From: Myxococcota bacterium
Lineage (GTDB): Bacteria; Myxococcota; Kuafuiibacteriia; Kuafuiibacteriales; Kuafuiibacteriaceae
Direction: 5' to 3'
Assembly: GCA_028289325.1 (NCBI GenBank)
Contig: JANQQN010000259.1
Location: 1-64,000 of the forward strand
DNA: 64,000 nt
Below the pieces are notes generated by a model. The model saw nothing but the letters and a program-made list of their open reading frames with translations, had not been told where the DNA came from and searched no databases. Shown in pieces: positions 54,410 to 64,000 of this stretch. Within the stretch, counting starts at the first letter, position 1. The number at the start of each line of letters is the position of its first letter. The translations under genes were made by a program, and so were the position numbers.

Positions 54410-55437
54410 ATACCGGGCGGGCGCGCTCGCCGAACCTCGCCGGGGGTGCTTCCCGTCCATCCCTTGAACGCGCGCTGAAACGCGCTGGCCTCGGAGAATC
54501 CCAGCCCCTCCGCGACTTCGGCCACCGAATGCCCCTGCGACAACAGGTTCACCGCCCGGTCTCGGCGCAGCTCGTCGCGAAGCTGTCGAAACGACGTTCC
54601 GTCGGCTCGAAGGTGGCGAGCCAACGTCGCGCGGGCCATGCCCAGCGCTTCGGCAACGTCGGCGAGTCCCAGCCGCCAGGTGGGGTCTTGGGACAAGGCG
54701 AGTCGAACCCGGGACTCGAGCGACCGGCGCGGCGGCTGGGCCAGCAACGACGGATAGCTCGCCGTGCGGACCCATTCGTCGGCCTCATCTCGGCTTCGCC
54801 GCAGCGGCAGCTCCAGCTCGGCGCGGTCGAACCGCAGATAGGATCGACCCGCGACCAGCCGTGGCGAAACGCCGAACAGATACCGCGCTTCGGACGTGAA
54901 CGCCCCGAACCGACGATCGAGACCAACCTCCAGCAAGGACAGCGACTCGCCGCACAGCCACGCCGACGTTCGCCACGGAGACAACAGCATGGTGAGGGTG
55001 AACAGAAGAGATTCGGTCTGGGGGCCACGTCGGGCGGCGAGGCCGAGAACCACATCGCTCTGCCCGGTCTCGACAGTCCACGGCGCCCCCCGGTCGAAGA
55101 GCCCGTAGATCTCGTTTCCTGCGATGAGAAGGCTTCGAACGGTCGGTAGCTGGGTCGCTAGGCGAACGAAGGACGCAAATGTGCCCCGCGGCACCGGGCG
55201 GCGGAGGAGCCCATGAACCTCGTCGTCTCGTGCGCGCACCACGAAGTGATGGAGTCGCTCGAACTGGGCCGGGCTGACCCGCAGTCCCTGCGCGGCCAGA
55301 ATCGCGGGTCCGATGTCCGCGTGGTCGAGCGCCTGCTCTCGCTCGTCCTCGGCCAGGGGCCTCACCATCTCGGCCACCAATCGCCCAGGAATCGTGGCGT
55401 GAGCGATTTGGTCAGGTGGGTCGAGTCGAGTCGTCAT
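54403..55437 (-). CDS. AraC-family transcriptional regulator (Arabinose_bd-type N-terminus)
   Basis: C-terminal HTH LADVAEALGMARATLARHLRADGTSFRQLRDELRRDRAVNLLSQGHSVAEVAEGLGFSEASAFQRAFKGWTG. Confidence 0.9.
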   Translation of the reverse strand: MTTRLDPPDQIAHATIPGRLVAEMVRPLAEDEREQALDHADIGPAILAAQGLRVSPAQFERLHHFVVRARDDEVHGLLRRPVPRGTFASFVRLATQLPTVRSLLIAGNEIYGLFDRGAPWTVETGQSDVVLGLAARRGPQTESLLFTLTMLLSPWRTSAWLCGESLSLLEVGLDRRFGAFTSEARYLFGVSPRLVAGRSYLRFDRAELELPLRRSRDEADEWVRTASYPSLLAQPPRRSLESRVRLALSQDPTWRLGLADVAEALGMARATLARHLRADGTSFRQLRDELRRDRAVNLLSQGHSVAEVAEGLGFSEASAFQRAFKGWTGSTPGEVRRARPPGIQ

Positions 55438-55472
55438 GTCTTCACTGGCGCCGATGAGCGACGTTGTCGGCG

Positions 55473-56339
55473 ATGAGTGACAAGATCTTCGCCGATGTCG
55501 GGACGTACGGCAAAACGGACCTCGCCGCTCGATATCGGTCCACGGCGGGCAGCCAGACCGCCGTCAACGCCGACCTCCTCGCCGAGCTGCGCCACCAGCT
55601 GGACCGCGACGGCTACGTCGTCGTCGAGGGGGCCATTTCGGATGAACAGATCCACACCATCAAGACCGCGGTCGAGCCGCTGTTCGACCACCCGGGCGGC
55701 CGAAACAACTTCGAAGGGTTCAAGACCCGGAGGCTGTACGCGGTGCCGGAGAAGACCGACGTTTGCGACCCCCTCGCCGAACACCCGCTCGCGCTCGGGT
55801 TACTCGACGGACTCTTCCGCCCCAACTATCTGCTGTCGCAGCTTCAGGTCATCGACATCCGCCCTGGCGAGGCCGCTCAGCCTCTGCACTGTGATGACAG
55901 CTTCTATCCGTTCGCGCGCCCTCGACCGCCCCTCGGCGCAGCGACGATCTTTGCCCTCGATGACTTCACCGCCGACAACGGCGCCACGGACATCATCCCT
56001 CGCAGTCATCTTTGGGATGATCGGATTCCCAGTCCTGACGATCGCCGGCAGCCTTGCGTGATGCCCGCCGGGTCGATGCTGTTCTTCCTCGGCACGCTGT
56101 GGCACGGCGGCGGCGAGAATCGCACCCCCGCCCCGCGGATGTGCGTCACCGCGCAGTATTGCGAGCCATTCCTTCGCCCCCAGGAGAACTTCGGGCTGAG
56201 CGTGTCCAGAGCGCGGGCGGCGACGAAGAGCGAGCACATGCTCCGACTGTTGGGGTACAGCATCCATCCCCCGTTTGTCGGCATGGTGGACGGCAAACAC
56301 CCCAAGCGGCGGCTCGAGGAACACGAGCCCTCGCGTTGA
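55473..56339 (+). CDS. Phytanoyl-CoA dioxygenase (PhyH)-family Fe(II)/2OG oxygenase
   Basis: RDGYVVVEGAISDEQI; PLHCDDSFYPF (HxD); GGGENRTPAPRMCVTAQY. Confidence 0.88.
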   Translation: MSDKIFADVGTYGKTDLAARYRSTAGSQTAVNADLLAELRHQLDRDGYVVVEGAISDEQIHTIKTAVEPLFDHPGGRNNFEGFKTRRLYAVPEKTDVCDPLAEHPLALGLLDGLFRPNYLLSQLQVIDIRPGEAAQPLHCDDSFYPFARPRPPLGAATIFALDDFTADNGATDIIPRSHLWDDRIPSPDDRRQPCVMPAGSMLFFLGTLWHGGGENRTPAPRMCVTAQYCEPFLRPQENFGLSVSRARAATKSEHMLRLLGYSIHPPFVGMVDGKHPKRRLEEHEPSR

Positions 56340-56372
56340 CCCACTCTCTGACGCCCTCGCCTCCATAGGGGT

Positions 56373-57155
56373 ATGAACAGGCCCCTGATCGCGGTGCTTA
56401 CCGCACTGTTCGGCAGTATGGCGGGGTGCGGTGGCGCCGAATCCAACCCCGACGCCTCGCTCAATATCGCGCTCGACCTCGGCGGCCACCGCGTATTCCA
56501 AGGCGGCGCTATCGTGGCCACCTCCACCGAGACCTGTCCCGTCCCCGCCTGCCGCCGATGCCCCGACGATTCGTTCGCCGACGTCATCTATCCGGCCGAC
56601 ACATCCACCGCGGTCGCGGTCATCTGTTACCCGACGCGGGCCCGAACCCTCGTCGTGACCGACGACGGCAACCTCAATATCAACGCGCGCGGGGCAACGA
56701 TCACCATCGACCTGTCTCAGGTCGCGAACGACACCTTTCGCGGGGACGTCAGCGTCAACGACGTCGCGTCGGCGACCATCTACGGGGGCACGTCGACCCG
56801 GACCCTCGTGCGAGGAAACCTCAATCTTCACGCGGGAGATGTCCGGGTGGTGAACCTCGATATTGCCGGCGATGTCAGCTTCAACCACAACCGTCACCAA
56901 TCCGCGCTCGTGGACTCCGTGGTCCGGGGCAACCTCAACGTCCACGTTCCGGAGTTCGTGGCCGTCAACGTCGACGTATTCGGCGATCTGAACGTGAACC
57001 GAGCCGACTCGGTCCTGTCGTCGGTGGGATTTGCCAAGAACGTCAATATCCACGGCCGACCGCGTTTTTGCGAACGTCTGGGTCCATTCGACGACCTCGA
57101 TGCCGACGGTGTGGTCGACCCCGATGAGCGGGCGCCGGGATCGTGGTGTCCGTGA
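56373..57155 (+). CDS. Lipoprotein with short solenoid (beta-helix-like) repeats
   Basis: Lipobox SMAGC; rungs DGNLNINARG, RGDVSVNDV, RGNLNLHAGD, GDVSFNHN, RGNLNVHVPEF, GDLNVNRADS, KNVNIHG. Confidence 0.75.
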   Translation: MNRPLIAVLTALFGSMAGCGGAESNPDASLNIALDLGGHRVFQGGAIVATSTETCPVPACRRCPDDSFADVIYPADTSTAVAVICYPTRARTLVVTDDGNLNINARGATITIDLSQVANDTFRGDVSVNDVASATIYGGTSTRTLVRGNLNLHAGDVRVVNLDIAGDVSFNHNRHQSALVDSVVRGNLNVHVPEFVAVNVDVFGDLNVNRADSVLSSVGFAKNVNIHGRPRFCERLGPFDDLDADGVVDPDERAPGSWCP

Positions 57156-57165
57156 GGACCGGTCT

Positions 57166-57930
57166 TTACTCGCGCCGCCGCCCGACCAGGAGCCCACGTC
57201 GAGCGCCGATCCCTTCCTCACGCCAGTCGCACGCGAAGCCCGCGGCCTCGAAGGTCGCGGCGATGGTTTCGTGTGGACACAGCCACAGCTCGTGGCGGTC
57301 GATGAAGTATCGAACGCCTTCCTGACGGCGGGTCACCAGCCAGTGAAAGTCGATCACCGCCATGTCGTCCCGTCGCTGGGGGACAGCGGCCCGACATAGC
57401 TTCAGTGCGTCGGATTCATATGTATCCTGAGCCGTTCGGCCAGGTTCGAAATCGTCGGGGCTGACCCAGGGCTCGACGAGGAGAACACCACCGGGCGCCA
57501 CCGCGCGGGCGAAGCACTCGGCCGCCTTCGCCAAGACTTCGGGGCCGTGAAGATATCCGAGCGACGAGAACAGGCACAACACGGCGTCGTAGGGCGTCGA
57601 CACCGAGAAATCTGCCATGTCCGCGATGAACAGGTCGGCGCCGGGCACCCGGGCTCGGGCCCGGGCGAGCATGGCCTCGCTGCGGTCGAACCCCGCAACC
57701 GCGTACCACGGCTGAAGGTGCGCGAGGTGCGCGCCGGTTCCGCAGGCCGCATCGAGCACCCGGGCGCCGTCGGGCACCCCGAGCTCCTGGAGAATGGTCC
57801 GCAGCTTCGCCGCCTGCTCCGGGTAGCCGAAAGACGCATAGATCAGGTCGTAGAACTCCGCCCACGCGGCGTACGGGTCCGACGCGGGACGCCTGCCGTC
57901 CGATCCGCTCATTCCGCTGTCGGTGCTCAT
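57166..57930 (-). CDS. Class I SAM-dependent methyltransferase
   Basis: ARVLDAACGTGAHLAHLQPWYAVAGFDRSEAMLARAR. Confidence 0.9.
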   Translation of the reverse strand: MSTDSGMSGSDGRRPASDPYAAWAEFYDLIYASFGYPEQAAKLRTILQELGVPDGARVLDAACGTGAHLAHLQPWYAVAGFDRSEAMLARARARVPGADLFIADMADFSVSTPYDAVLCLFSSLGYLHGPEVLAKAAECFARAVAPGGVLLVEPWVSPDDFEPGRTAQDTYESDALKLCRAAVPQRRDDMAVIDFHWLVTRRQEGVRYFIDRHELWLCPHETIAATFEAAGFACDWREEGIGARRGLLVGRRRE

Positions 57931-58029
57931 TCGCGATATGTACCGCGTCGACAGGCGCGCGAGCAATCCGAACCGCCGTCGCGCGAGGCCGCTCGGCAGG
58001 CTATGCTGTCCGGGTCGAGAGGAGTCGCC

Positions 58030-59058
58030 GTGCCACACTCATTCACCCAGGGACTGCACGAAGTCGCGGAGGGAACCTTCGCTTATCTCCAACCGTCGGG
58101 GGCGTGGGGGCTATCCAACGCCGGGTTGATCGTGGATGGCGATCAGAGCCTGCTCGTCGACACCCTCTTCGATCGCCGACACACCGAGGTCATGCTGGAC
58201 GAGATGCGCCGGGTCGTCGGCCGTCCGGCCGAACGCATCGATACCGTTCTCAACACCCACGCCAACGGGGATCACTGTTGGGGCAACGAGCTGGTGCGCG
58301 AGGCCCGCATCGTCGCCTCCACCGCGTGCAAAGAAGAAATGGCCGCCTTTCCGCCCAGGCGCCTGGCGCTGTTGATGACCGTGGCCCGTACGATCTCCGC
58401 CCTCGGTCCCCTCGGCACGGGCATCGGCCGCATCGCCGCCGCGGTGGGGCTCAAGACCGCGGCCGACCTCGTCAAGGCGGCCCCTTTCGTCGCCGAGGCC
58501 TTCGCGGACTTCGACTTCTCGGGCATCGAGCTGGTTCTTCCCAACGAGGTCTTCGACGGCCACACCACGGTCACCGTCGGGGATACGACGGTCGAGCTGT
58601 ACGAGGTCGGGCCCGCCCACACCCGCGGCGACGTGATCGCCTATGTTCCCTCGAAGCGGATCGTGTTCACCGGCGACATCCTGTTCGCCAACGCACACCC
58701 GATCATGTGGGAAGGGCCGTCGGACAACTGGGTGGACGCCTGTCATCGAATATGCGCGCTCGACGTTGACGCGGTGGTCCCCGGTCACGGCCCGATCACC
58801 GACACCCAAGCCGTCGCCGACACCGGCCGATACCTGGAACGACTTCGGGCCGAAGCCAAGCTGCGCTGGCAAGCGGGCATGAGCCCCCAAGACGCCGCCC
58901 GGGACATCGACCTCGGTGAGTTCGCGGAGTGGACGGAGAGCGAACGCGTGGTGGCCAACGTTCACGCGTTGTATCGCGAACTCAAGTCCGAACCGCGCGG
59001 TGACGACACCATCGCCTTGTTCAGCGAGATGGCCCAGCTCGCCGCGACACGATCGTAG
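58030..59058 (+). CDS. MBL-fold metallo-hydrolase
   Basis: GTG start; NTHANGDHCWGNE (HxHxDH-type variant), GPAHTRGDVIAYVPSKRIVFTGDILF, PGHGPITD. Confidence 0.88.
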   Translation: MPHSFTQGLHEVAEGTFAYLQPSGAWGLSNAGLIVDGDQSLLVDTLFDRRHTEVMLDEMRRVVGRPAERIDTVLNTHANGDHCWGNELVREARIVASTACKEEMAAFPPRRLALLMTVARTISALGPLGTGIGRIAAAVGLKTAADLVKAAPFVAEAFADFDFSGIELVLPNEVFDGHTTVTVGDTTVELYEVGPAHTRGDVIAYVPSKRIVFTGDILFANAHPIMWEGPSDNWVDACHRICALDVDAVVPGHGPITDTQAVADTGRYLERLRAEAKLRWQAGMSPQDAARDIDLGEFAEWTESERVVANVHALYRELKSEPRGDDTIALFSEMAQLAATRS

Positions 59059-59069
59059 GCGGCCGGAAC

Positions 59070-60233
59070 GTGGAGCAGCTGACCATCACGTTGACCACGC
59101 GTGCGGACCGCGTCGTCGGTGCCCAGCTCGCGTCGACCCGCCGCACGAGCTTGACCCACGGCTTTCGCGGGCAGCGACTCGCCGCGGCGCTCGAGGCCGT
59201 GCCCAAGCTATTCCCGCTGTGCGGTCGCGCCCAGCAGCTGTCGGCGACGCGGGCCGTCGAACGGTCTGCGGGCTGGCGCCCGGCCGAGGGACACATCCAC
59301 GCGCGTCGGCTGCTCCTCGAGGCCGAGGCTCTGGAGACCCACGGCCGCACCCTCTGGGTGGACGCCGCGCCTCTCCTGGGGCGGACGCCGGACGTCCAAC
59401 GGTGGGCGGATTGCCGCCGAGCCAATGCCCGGCTCGCGGCGGCGCTCTATCCGGGCCTCGATGGGCTCCGTCCAGGGGCGGGCCCCCTTCGCCCCGAGCG
59501 AGCGGCGGTCCTGGAGAGCCTGGAGATGATGCGAAACGCCTGGGTTCTCGACCTGCCGCCGCTCGACCTGGCCGACCCGAGCGAGGTCGCGGCGTGGGCC
59601 CAACGTCGCGACGGCGTCGGCCCCGGCCTCCTTGCCCACCTCACCGCGCGGAACTGGACGGGGCTCAGCATCGAGTCGAAATGGGCTCCGCACCTCGAGC
59701 CAGACCGGATCGCTCAGGCCCTCGCCGCGAACCCCGGTCGCTTCGCACGCGTGCCCACCCTCGACGGCCAGCCGGTCCAGGTTGGCCCGCTGGCCCAGCT
59801 CGACGGCCATCCCCAGGTGGGGCCGATCGTGCACGCATGGGGCCGCGGTCTGGGCGCGCGGTGTTGGGCGCGCCTGATCGCGGCCCGCGAACACTTCGAT
59901 GCCGCCATCCGCGCCATCGAACAGCTCGTCCCCGCCGAGCCGTTCGGAGGCCCGGCGCCGGAGGCCGGCGCCGCCATAGGTACGGCCGCCACTGCCCGTG
60001 GCCCGCTGTTTCATTATCTTCAATGGTCGGACCATCGGGTGGACACCTGGTACCGAATTGCACCCACCGAATGGAACCTTCACCCCGATGGCGTCGCGAC
60101 CAAAGGCCCCGCAGGATGGCCGGCCGACGAGGCCGAGCTTCGGTGCCGTCATCATCTGATCGCGCTGGATCCTTGTGTTCCAGCTCAGGTCGTCGTGAAG
60201 GACGAGATGTCGTCCGACGAAGGACTCGCCTGA
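59070..60233 (+). CDS. HupK-like degenerate NiFe-hydrogenase large-subunit homologue
   Basis: LFPLCGRAQQLSATRAVERSAGW (CGxC counterpart with one Cys), [27 protein letters not shown] (DPCxxC counterpart with one Cys). Confidence 0.75.
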   Translation: MEQLTITLTTRADRVVGAQLASTRRTSLTHGFRGQRLAAALEAVPKLFPLCGRAQQLSATRAVERSAGWRPAEGHIHARRLLLEAEALETHGRTLWVDAAPLLGRTPDVQRWADCRRANARLAAALYPGLDGLRPGAGPLRPERAAVLESLEMMRNAWVLDLPPLDLADPSEVAAWAQRRDGVGPGLLAHLTARNWTGLSIESKWAPHLEPDRIAQALAANPGRFARVPTLDGQPVQVGPLAQLDGHPQVGPIVHAWGRGLGARCWARLIAAREHFDAAIRAIEQLVPAEPFGGPAPEAGAAIGTAATARGPLFHYLQWSDHRVDTWYRIAPTEWNLHPDGVATKGPAGWPADEAELRCRHHLIALDPCVPAQVVVKDEMSSDEGLA

Positions 60234-63200
60234 ACCCCGCCCGCGCCTCGACGGAGCGCCCGTCCCACCGCGGCGAGAAGGTCGTCGCGGCTCAGCGGCT
60301 TCGGAAGGACCTCGAAGAACAGGTCTTCGCTCGATGGAGGCACGTCGGCGCGGTATCCGGTCAGGAGCAAGATCGGCAGCGTCGGCCGTAGCCGCCGCGA
60401 TTGTTCGGCGAGCTGAACCCCCGACAGCTGGGGCATCGTGAGGTCCGTCAACAGCAGGTCGAAGGTGGACCCCGGGTCCTCGAGCAGAGCCCGGGCGCGC
60501 GGCGACTCGGTCACCGCGGTGACCCGATAGCCGTGTCGCTCGAGGATCGCTCGACACACGTTGGCCAGCGCCGGTTCGTCGTCGACGACCAAAATCGATT
60601 GGCCGATCCCGGTCTCGATGTCGTCTCGGCGGCGAGCCGCCGCCGTCGGGGCATCGACGACCGGCAATACGACGTCGAATCTCGCTCCGCCCATGGCCCC
60701 CGCCTTCGTGTCGATGTGTCCTTGGTGGGCCCGCACGACGCCGTGCACGATCGACAGCCCGAGCCCCGTTCCTTTTCCTCGGGGCTTGGTGGTGAAGAAC
60801 GGATCGAAGATCTGATGCTGAATCGCAGGGTCGATCCCCGGCCCTGAATCGCTGACCGCGAGCCGAGCGAATCGGTCGCCCGCCGCGAAGGCCCGGAGCC
60901 AAGCCGGCGGTTCCGCGCCGACGTCGAGGGTCACGGTCACCGTCCCCTCTTCGTTCATCGCATCCACGGCATTGTTGACGAGATTGACGACCACTTGGGT
61001 CAGCTGGGTATGGTCACCGCGGACCCAGACCGGCGATGGTGACACCACCACATCCAGGGTCACCGTCGACGGCACCGATGCGCGGACCAGGCTGAGGGCC
61101 TCGACCACACACCGGTCCAACCGCAGAACCTCGTACGACTGGGAAGTACACCGGCTGAACGTCAGCAGCTGCCGTACCAGGTCTCGAGATTTCGCCGACG
61201 CGTTCAATACCTGTTCCATGCTCTTTCGAGCCGGATGATCCGAGGCCAGATCGAGCAGCGCGAGCTCGGTGTAGCCGATGCTGGCCGCCAGCATATTGTT
61301 GAAGTCGTGGGCAATACCGCCGGCGAGGCGGCCGATCGCGTCTTGTTTCTGGAGGTGGAGGACCTGCTGCTCGAGCTCCTTCTTGTGCGCCTCTCGGGCC
61401 CGCTCGGAAGTGACGTTGCGGACGGTACCGGTCATCACGCCTCGTTGGCCGTCGACGGTCTGCGGCGGCGCGAGCTCGTATGTGAAGACCTGCGGGGGCT
61501 CACCGTTGACCTCGACGTCGATTCGAACGCTGGCCGAAGACGTCTTCGCCGCATCCAGCGTGGCCCGGACGCGCTCGGGCGCGGCGAACAGCCGAAGATG
61601 GTCCTCGAGGGATTGAACCTCGGTCGTCGGATCGACCCCCAACAGCCGCGCCGTTTCGCCGTCGAGATACACGCGTTCGTACGGCGGTCGAAGCTCCACG
61701 CTGCCGATCCCCGACAGTAGTTGCGCCCGTCGCAGGGCGCGCTCTCGCTGCCGTACAGTTCGGTGCTCCCGGCCCAGGCGCCGAGCCAGCCACACGATGC
61801 CCAACCCGAGCACCACGGTCACCGCGATCAGCGCCCCCGTAAACCATCGCCCGCGCGGCGGAGGAGGGCGCCGCAGCGCCCAGCTGGCCGTGATCCGCCG
61901 TAGTTCCTCATCACTGGTGTTTCGGATCGATCGGTCGATCAGGGGAACGACCGGCGCCCACGCCGGCTGGAGCGCGGTCACCGCGCCGCGAGGCCCTCCG
62001 AGGCGAAAAGCGAGCTTCACGTCGGTCGCGCCCACTGCGGAGATCGCGGCCCGCGCGATGGGCAGGTATTCGAGCCACGCATCGGCCCGCCCCGACCGGA
62101 CGCGCTCCAGCGCCGCCCCGGCGTCGACTTCGGGAATGAACGTGACGTCGGCATTACGCGACAGGAGCGCGTTCACTTCGCCGTACTGCGGGTGGCCGAC
62201 GAGCCGCTGCCCAACCACGTCGTCCGCGCTTGCCCAAAACTCGGCGTCACTGCGGGCCACGGCCACCATCGGCAGATCGATCATCGCTCGGGTGAAGATC
62301 AGCGGCTCGATCTGGCTCGGGGGGCGGAAAAGAATGAAGCCCAGACCGTCGTATACGCCCCGCTGGGCGTCTCGCTTGACCTTGGGCCAATCGTCTTCGC
62401 CCTCGAAGATCGGCGTGAGGCCCGCGCGCTGCAGATGGTGGCGGACGATGCGCAGCGCGAGACCATCGAAGCGGCCGCCCGTCTGAACGGCCAGGGGCTC
62501 CCAGTGAGACGCGCCGAGCCGGATGGTCGGATGATCGGCGATAAATGCGAGCTGGGCGCGATCCACGACCGGCCGCGCGCCCGCGTCCAGCAGCAACTCG
62601 TCGGCCCCCACCGACCGCTCAGCCCCCGCGATGCGAGCCGAGCTGGGCTGCAGCCGGTCGATGGCGCGATCCAGCCGATCGAGAGACGCGGCATGCTCGG
62701 CGCGGGCGTAGACGTGCTGCCATCGGAACCACAGCCGCCGTCGAGCGAGATTCTCCCTCGAGCGCCCCCCGAGGCTGCGGTTCGTCACCACCACGTCGAC
62801 CTTGCCCGACGCCAACCAGGTCGGCGCGTCGCGGGAGGGGACGATCGCCGCCGACGAAGGCTGCCACGACCGAATCGCGGACAGCTCATCCCCGACGTCC
62901 GTGACGATGCCCACCCGGCGACCCGCCAGCGCCCGAGCATCGTCGATCGGCGACCGGGCCAGCGATACCGCGACCACATAGCGGCGGTTCACGGGACGGG
63001 TGAACCGCAGCCCGAGGTCGTCATAAAACGGCGCCGGCCCCACGAAATCGACGTCGCTGCGCTTCAGCCGCTCGATGCAGTCCAGGTTGTCGGCGCAGGG
63101 CAAGAACGTGATCCCGCGCCCTGCCGTGCGGCCCAGCTCCCGCCACCAGTCGACGTAGAGCCCCTGGACCGTGGAGCCGGTGGCGGTCGTCGTCGACAAC

Positions 63201-63355
63201 GCCACTCGCGAAAACGGCAGGTCGTCAGCCAAGACCCCTACTCGCCAAGAGGACTCGGCGAACGCCGGCGTGGCTACGGACAGGCCATGCCATCCGCACA
63301 CGAGTCCGAGCACGACGCTCACTCGGGCCCCCCACTCACCGCGCTCCGATCGCAC
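60185..63355 (-). CDS. Hybrid sensor histidine kinase with two periplasmic SBP_bac_3-like domains, TM, PAS, HisKA/HATPase and REC
   Basis: Periplasmic repeats ([18 protein letters not shown]..., [17 protein letters not shown]...), [56 protein letters not shown]. Confidence 0.93.
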   Translation of the reverse strand: MRSERGEWGARVSVVLGLVCGWHGLSVATPAFAESSWRVGVLADDLPFSRVALSTTTATGSTVQGLYVDWWRELGRTAGRGITFLPCADNLDCIERLKRSDVDFVGPAPFYDDLGLRFTRPVNRRYVVAVSLARSPIDDARALAGRRVGIVTDVGDELSAIRSWQPSSAAIVPSRDAPTWLASGKVDVVVTNRSLGGRSRENLARRRLWFRWQHVYARAEHAASLDRLDRAIDRLQPSSARIAGAERSVGADELLLDAGARPVVDRAQLAFIADHPTIRLGASHWEPLAVQTGGRFDGLALRIVRHHLQRAGLTPIFEGEDDWPKVKRDAQRGVYDGLGFILFRPPSQIEPLIFTRAMIDLPMVAVARSDAEFWASADDVVGQRLVGHPQYGEVNALLSRNADVTFIPEVDAGAALERVRSGRADAWLEYLPIARAAISAVGATDVKLAFRLGGPRGAVTALQPAWAPVVPLIDRSIRNTSDEELRRITASWALRRPPPPRGRWFTGALIAVTVVLGLGIVWLARRLGREHRTVRQRERALRRAQLLSGIGSVELRPPYERVYLDGETARLLGVDPTTEVQSLEDHLRLFAAPERVRATLDAAKTSSASVRIDVEVNGEPPQVFTYELAPPQTVDGQRGVMTGTVRNVTSERAREAHKKELEQQVLHLQKQDAIGRLAGGIAHDFNNMLAASIGYTELALLDLASDHPARKSMEQVLNASAKSRDLVRQLLTFSRCTSQSYEVLRLDRCVVEALSLVRASVPSTVTLDVVVSPSPVWVRGDHTQLTQVVVNLVNNAVDAMNEEGTVTVTLDVGAEPPAWLRAFAAGDRFARLAVSDSGPGIDPAIQHQIFDPFFTTKPRGKGTGLGLSIVHGVVRAHQGHIDTKAGAMGGARFDVVLPVVDAPTAAARRRDDIETGIGQSILVVDDEPALANVCRAILERHGYRVTAVTESPRARALLEDPGSTFDLLLTDLTMPQLSGVQLAEQSRRLRPTLPILLLTGYRADVPPSSEDLFFEVLPKPLSRDDLLAAVGRALRRGAGGVQASPSSDDISSFTTT

Positions 63356-63605
63356 CCAAATGGTGGATTATCACGTTCTCCGTGAATGACTCACTGCCGT
63401 GAACACTTCCTTGCGGCGGGTTGGCGCCCCAGCGTCCCAAGCGCGGACGAAGGGGATGTCTCCGCGACTTGACCTGGTTTTTGTCCTACCGCAAAGGCAA
63501 CCTTGCGGATTGTTTGTCATATCTTGATCTTGATACGATGCTCGCATCCGCTCGCCGTACGCACGAAGCGCGGCGGCGCCGACGACGAGCCGGAGGAACT
63601 GATTC

Positions 63606-64000
63606 ATGTCTCGCTACTTTTGTGTTCTCGCCTGTACCACCGTCCTGAGCTTGGCCGCCGCATGCCGAAGTGGCGGCGCGCCCGAACCAGCCCCAGTGAA
63701 ATCCCGCTATCCCGACTGGGTGATGCGCGGCGGCGGCGCCGTCGGCGGACAAAAAAACGTCATCCAGGCCGTCGGCGCGGCGTCGGGGATCAAGAACCGT
63801 GCGCTCAGAATGAATGTGGCCCGCAATCGCGCCCGGGCCGAGCTGCAAAAGACTTTCGAGGTCTACACCGCGTCTTTGATGAAAGACTACGCCAGCAGCA
63901 CCGCGACCGGCGACCTCAGCAACTCGTCCGAGGAGCAAATGGTGACCAGCGTGGTCAAGACATTCTCGGCCGGTGTGTTGCGCGGCGTGCAGATCACCAA
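63606..64000 (+). CDS. LPP20-like lipoprotein, partial at right edge
   Basis: MSRYFCVLACTTVLSLAAACRSGG...PDWVMRGGGAVGGQKNVIQAVGAASGIKNRALRMNVARNRARAELQKTFEVY; open to window end. Confidence 0.75.
   Translation, partial: MSRYFCVLACTTVLSLAAACRSGGAPEPAPVKSRYPDWVMRGGGAVGGQKNVIQAVGAASGIKNRALRMNVARNRARAELQKTFEVYTASLMKDYASSTATGDLSNSSEEQMVTSVVKTFSAGVLRGVQIT

Noticed and set aside
58916-60391. 491-aa plus-strand ORF
   Set aside because: Out-of-frame with the MBL and HupK-like genes; Arg/Pro-rich low-complexity translation.
62192-63385. 397-aa plus-strand ORF
   Set aside because: Antisense to the sensor kinase's periplasmic domains.
1-64000. CRISPR arrays, rRNA/tRNA genes, IS elements, phage genes
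   Set aside because: Scanned for regular repeats, tRNA-like and rRNA-like conserved segments and transposase/integrase motifs; none convincingly seen by eye.

Overview
64-kb high-GC bacterial chromosomal window, gene-dense, possibly Myxococcota-like by gene content (inference only). No rRNA, tRNA, CRISPR array or intact IS element was recognised. The standout is a nos (nitrous oxide reductase) cluster at about 5.07-14.2 kb that encodes two tandem NosZ-like proteins. Their metal sites have degenerated reciprocally. The first, a lipoprotein, keeps a complete CuA motif (CTEFCSALHLEM) but has lost all seven CuZ histidine positions. The second keeps all seven CuZ histidine motifs, has lost the CuA ligands, and carries two C-terminal c-type haem domains (CGGCH, CYACH). 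Functional NosZ homodimers place CuA of one chain against CuZ of the other, so this looks like an obligate heterodimeric, split-site N2O reductase. It is followed by nosD, nosF, nosL, nosY and a membrane protein, and preceded by a sigma-54-like promoter. Other notable content: a kinase/pseudokinase tandem STPK missed by the ORF track, a serine/hydroxypyruvate/glycerate cassette, a TetR-controlled LolCDE-like export cluster, an archaeal-type HMG-CoA synthase/thiolase/DUF35 trio, a metallothionein-like exported micro-protein next to an ECF sigma factor, a PNPOx-like/MOSC/FNR/2Fe-2S fusion, and an orphan HupK-like degenerate NiFe-hydrogenase subunit.
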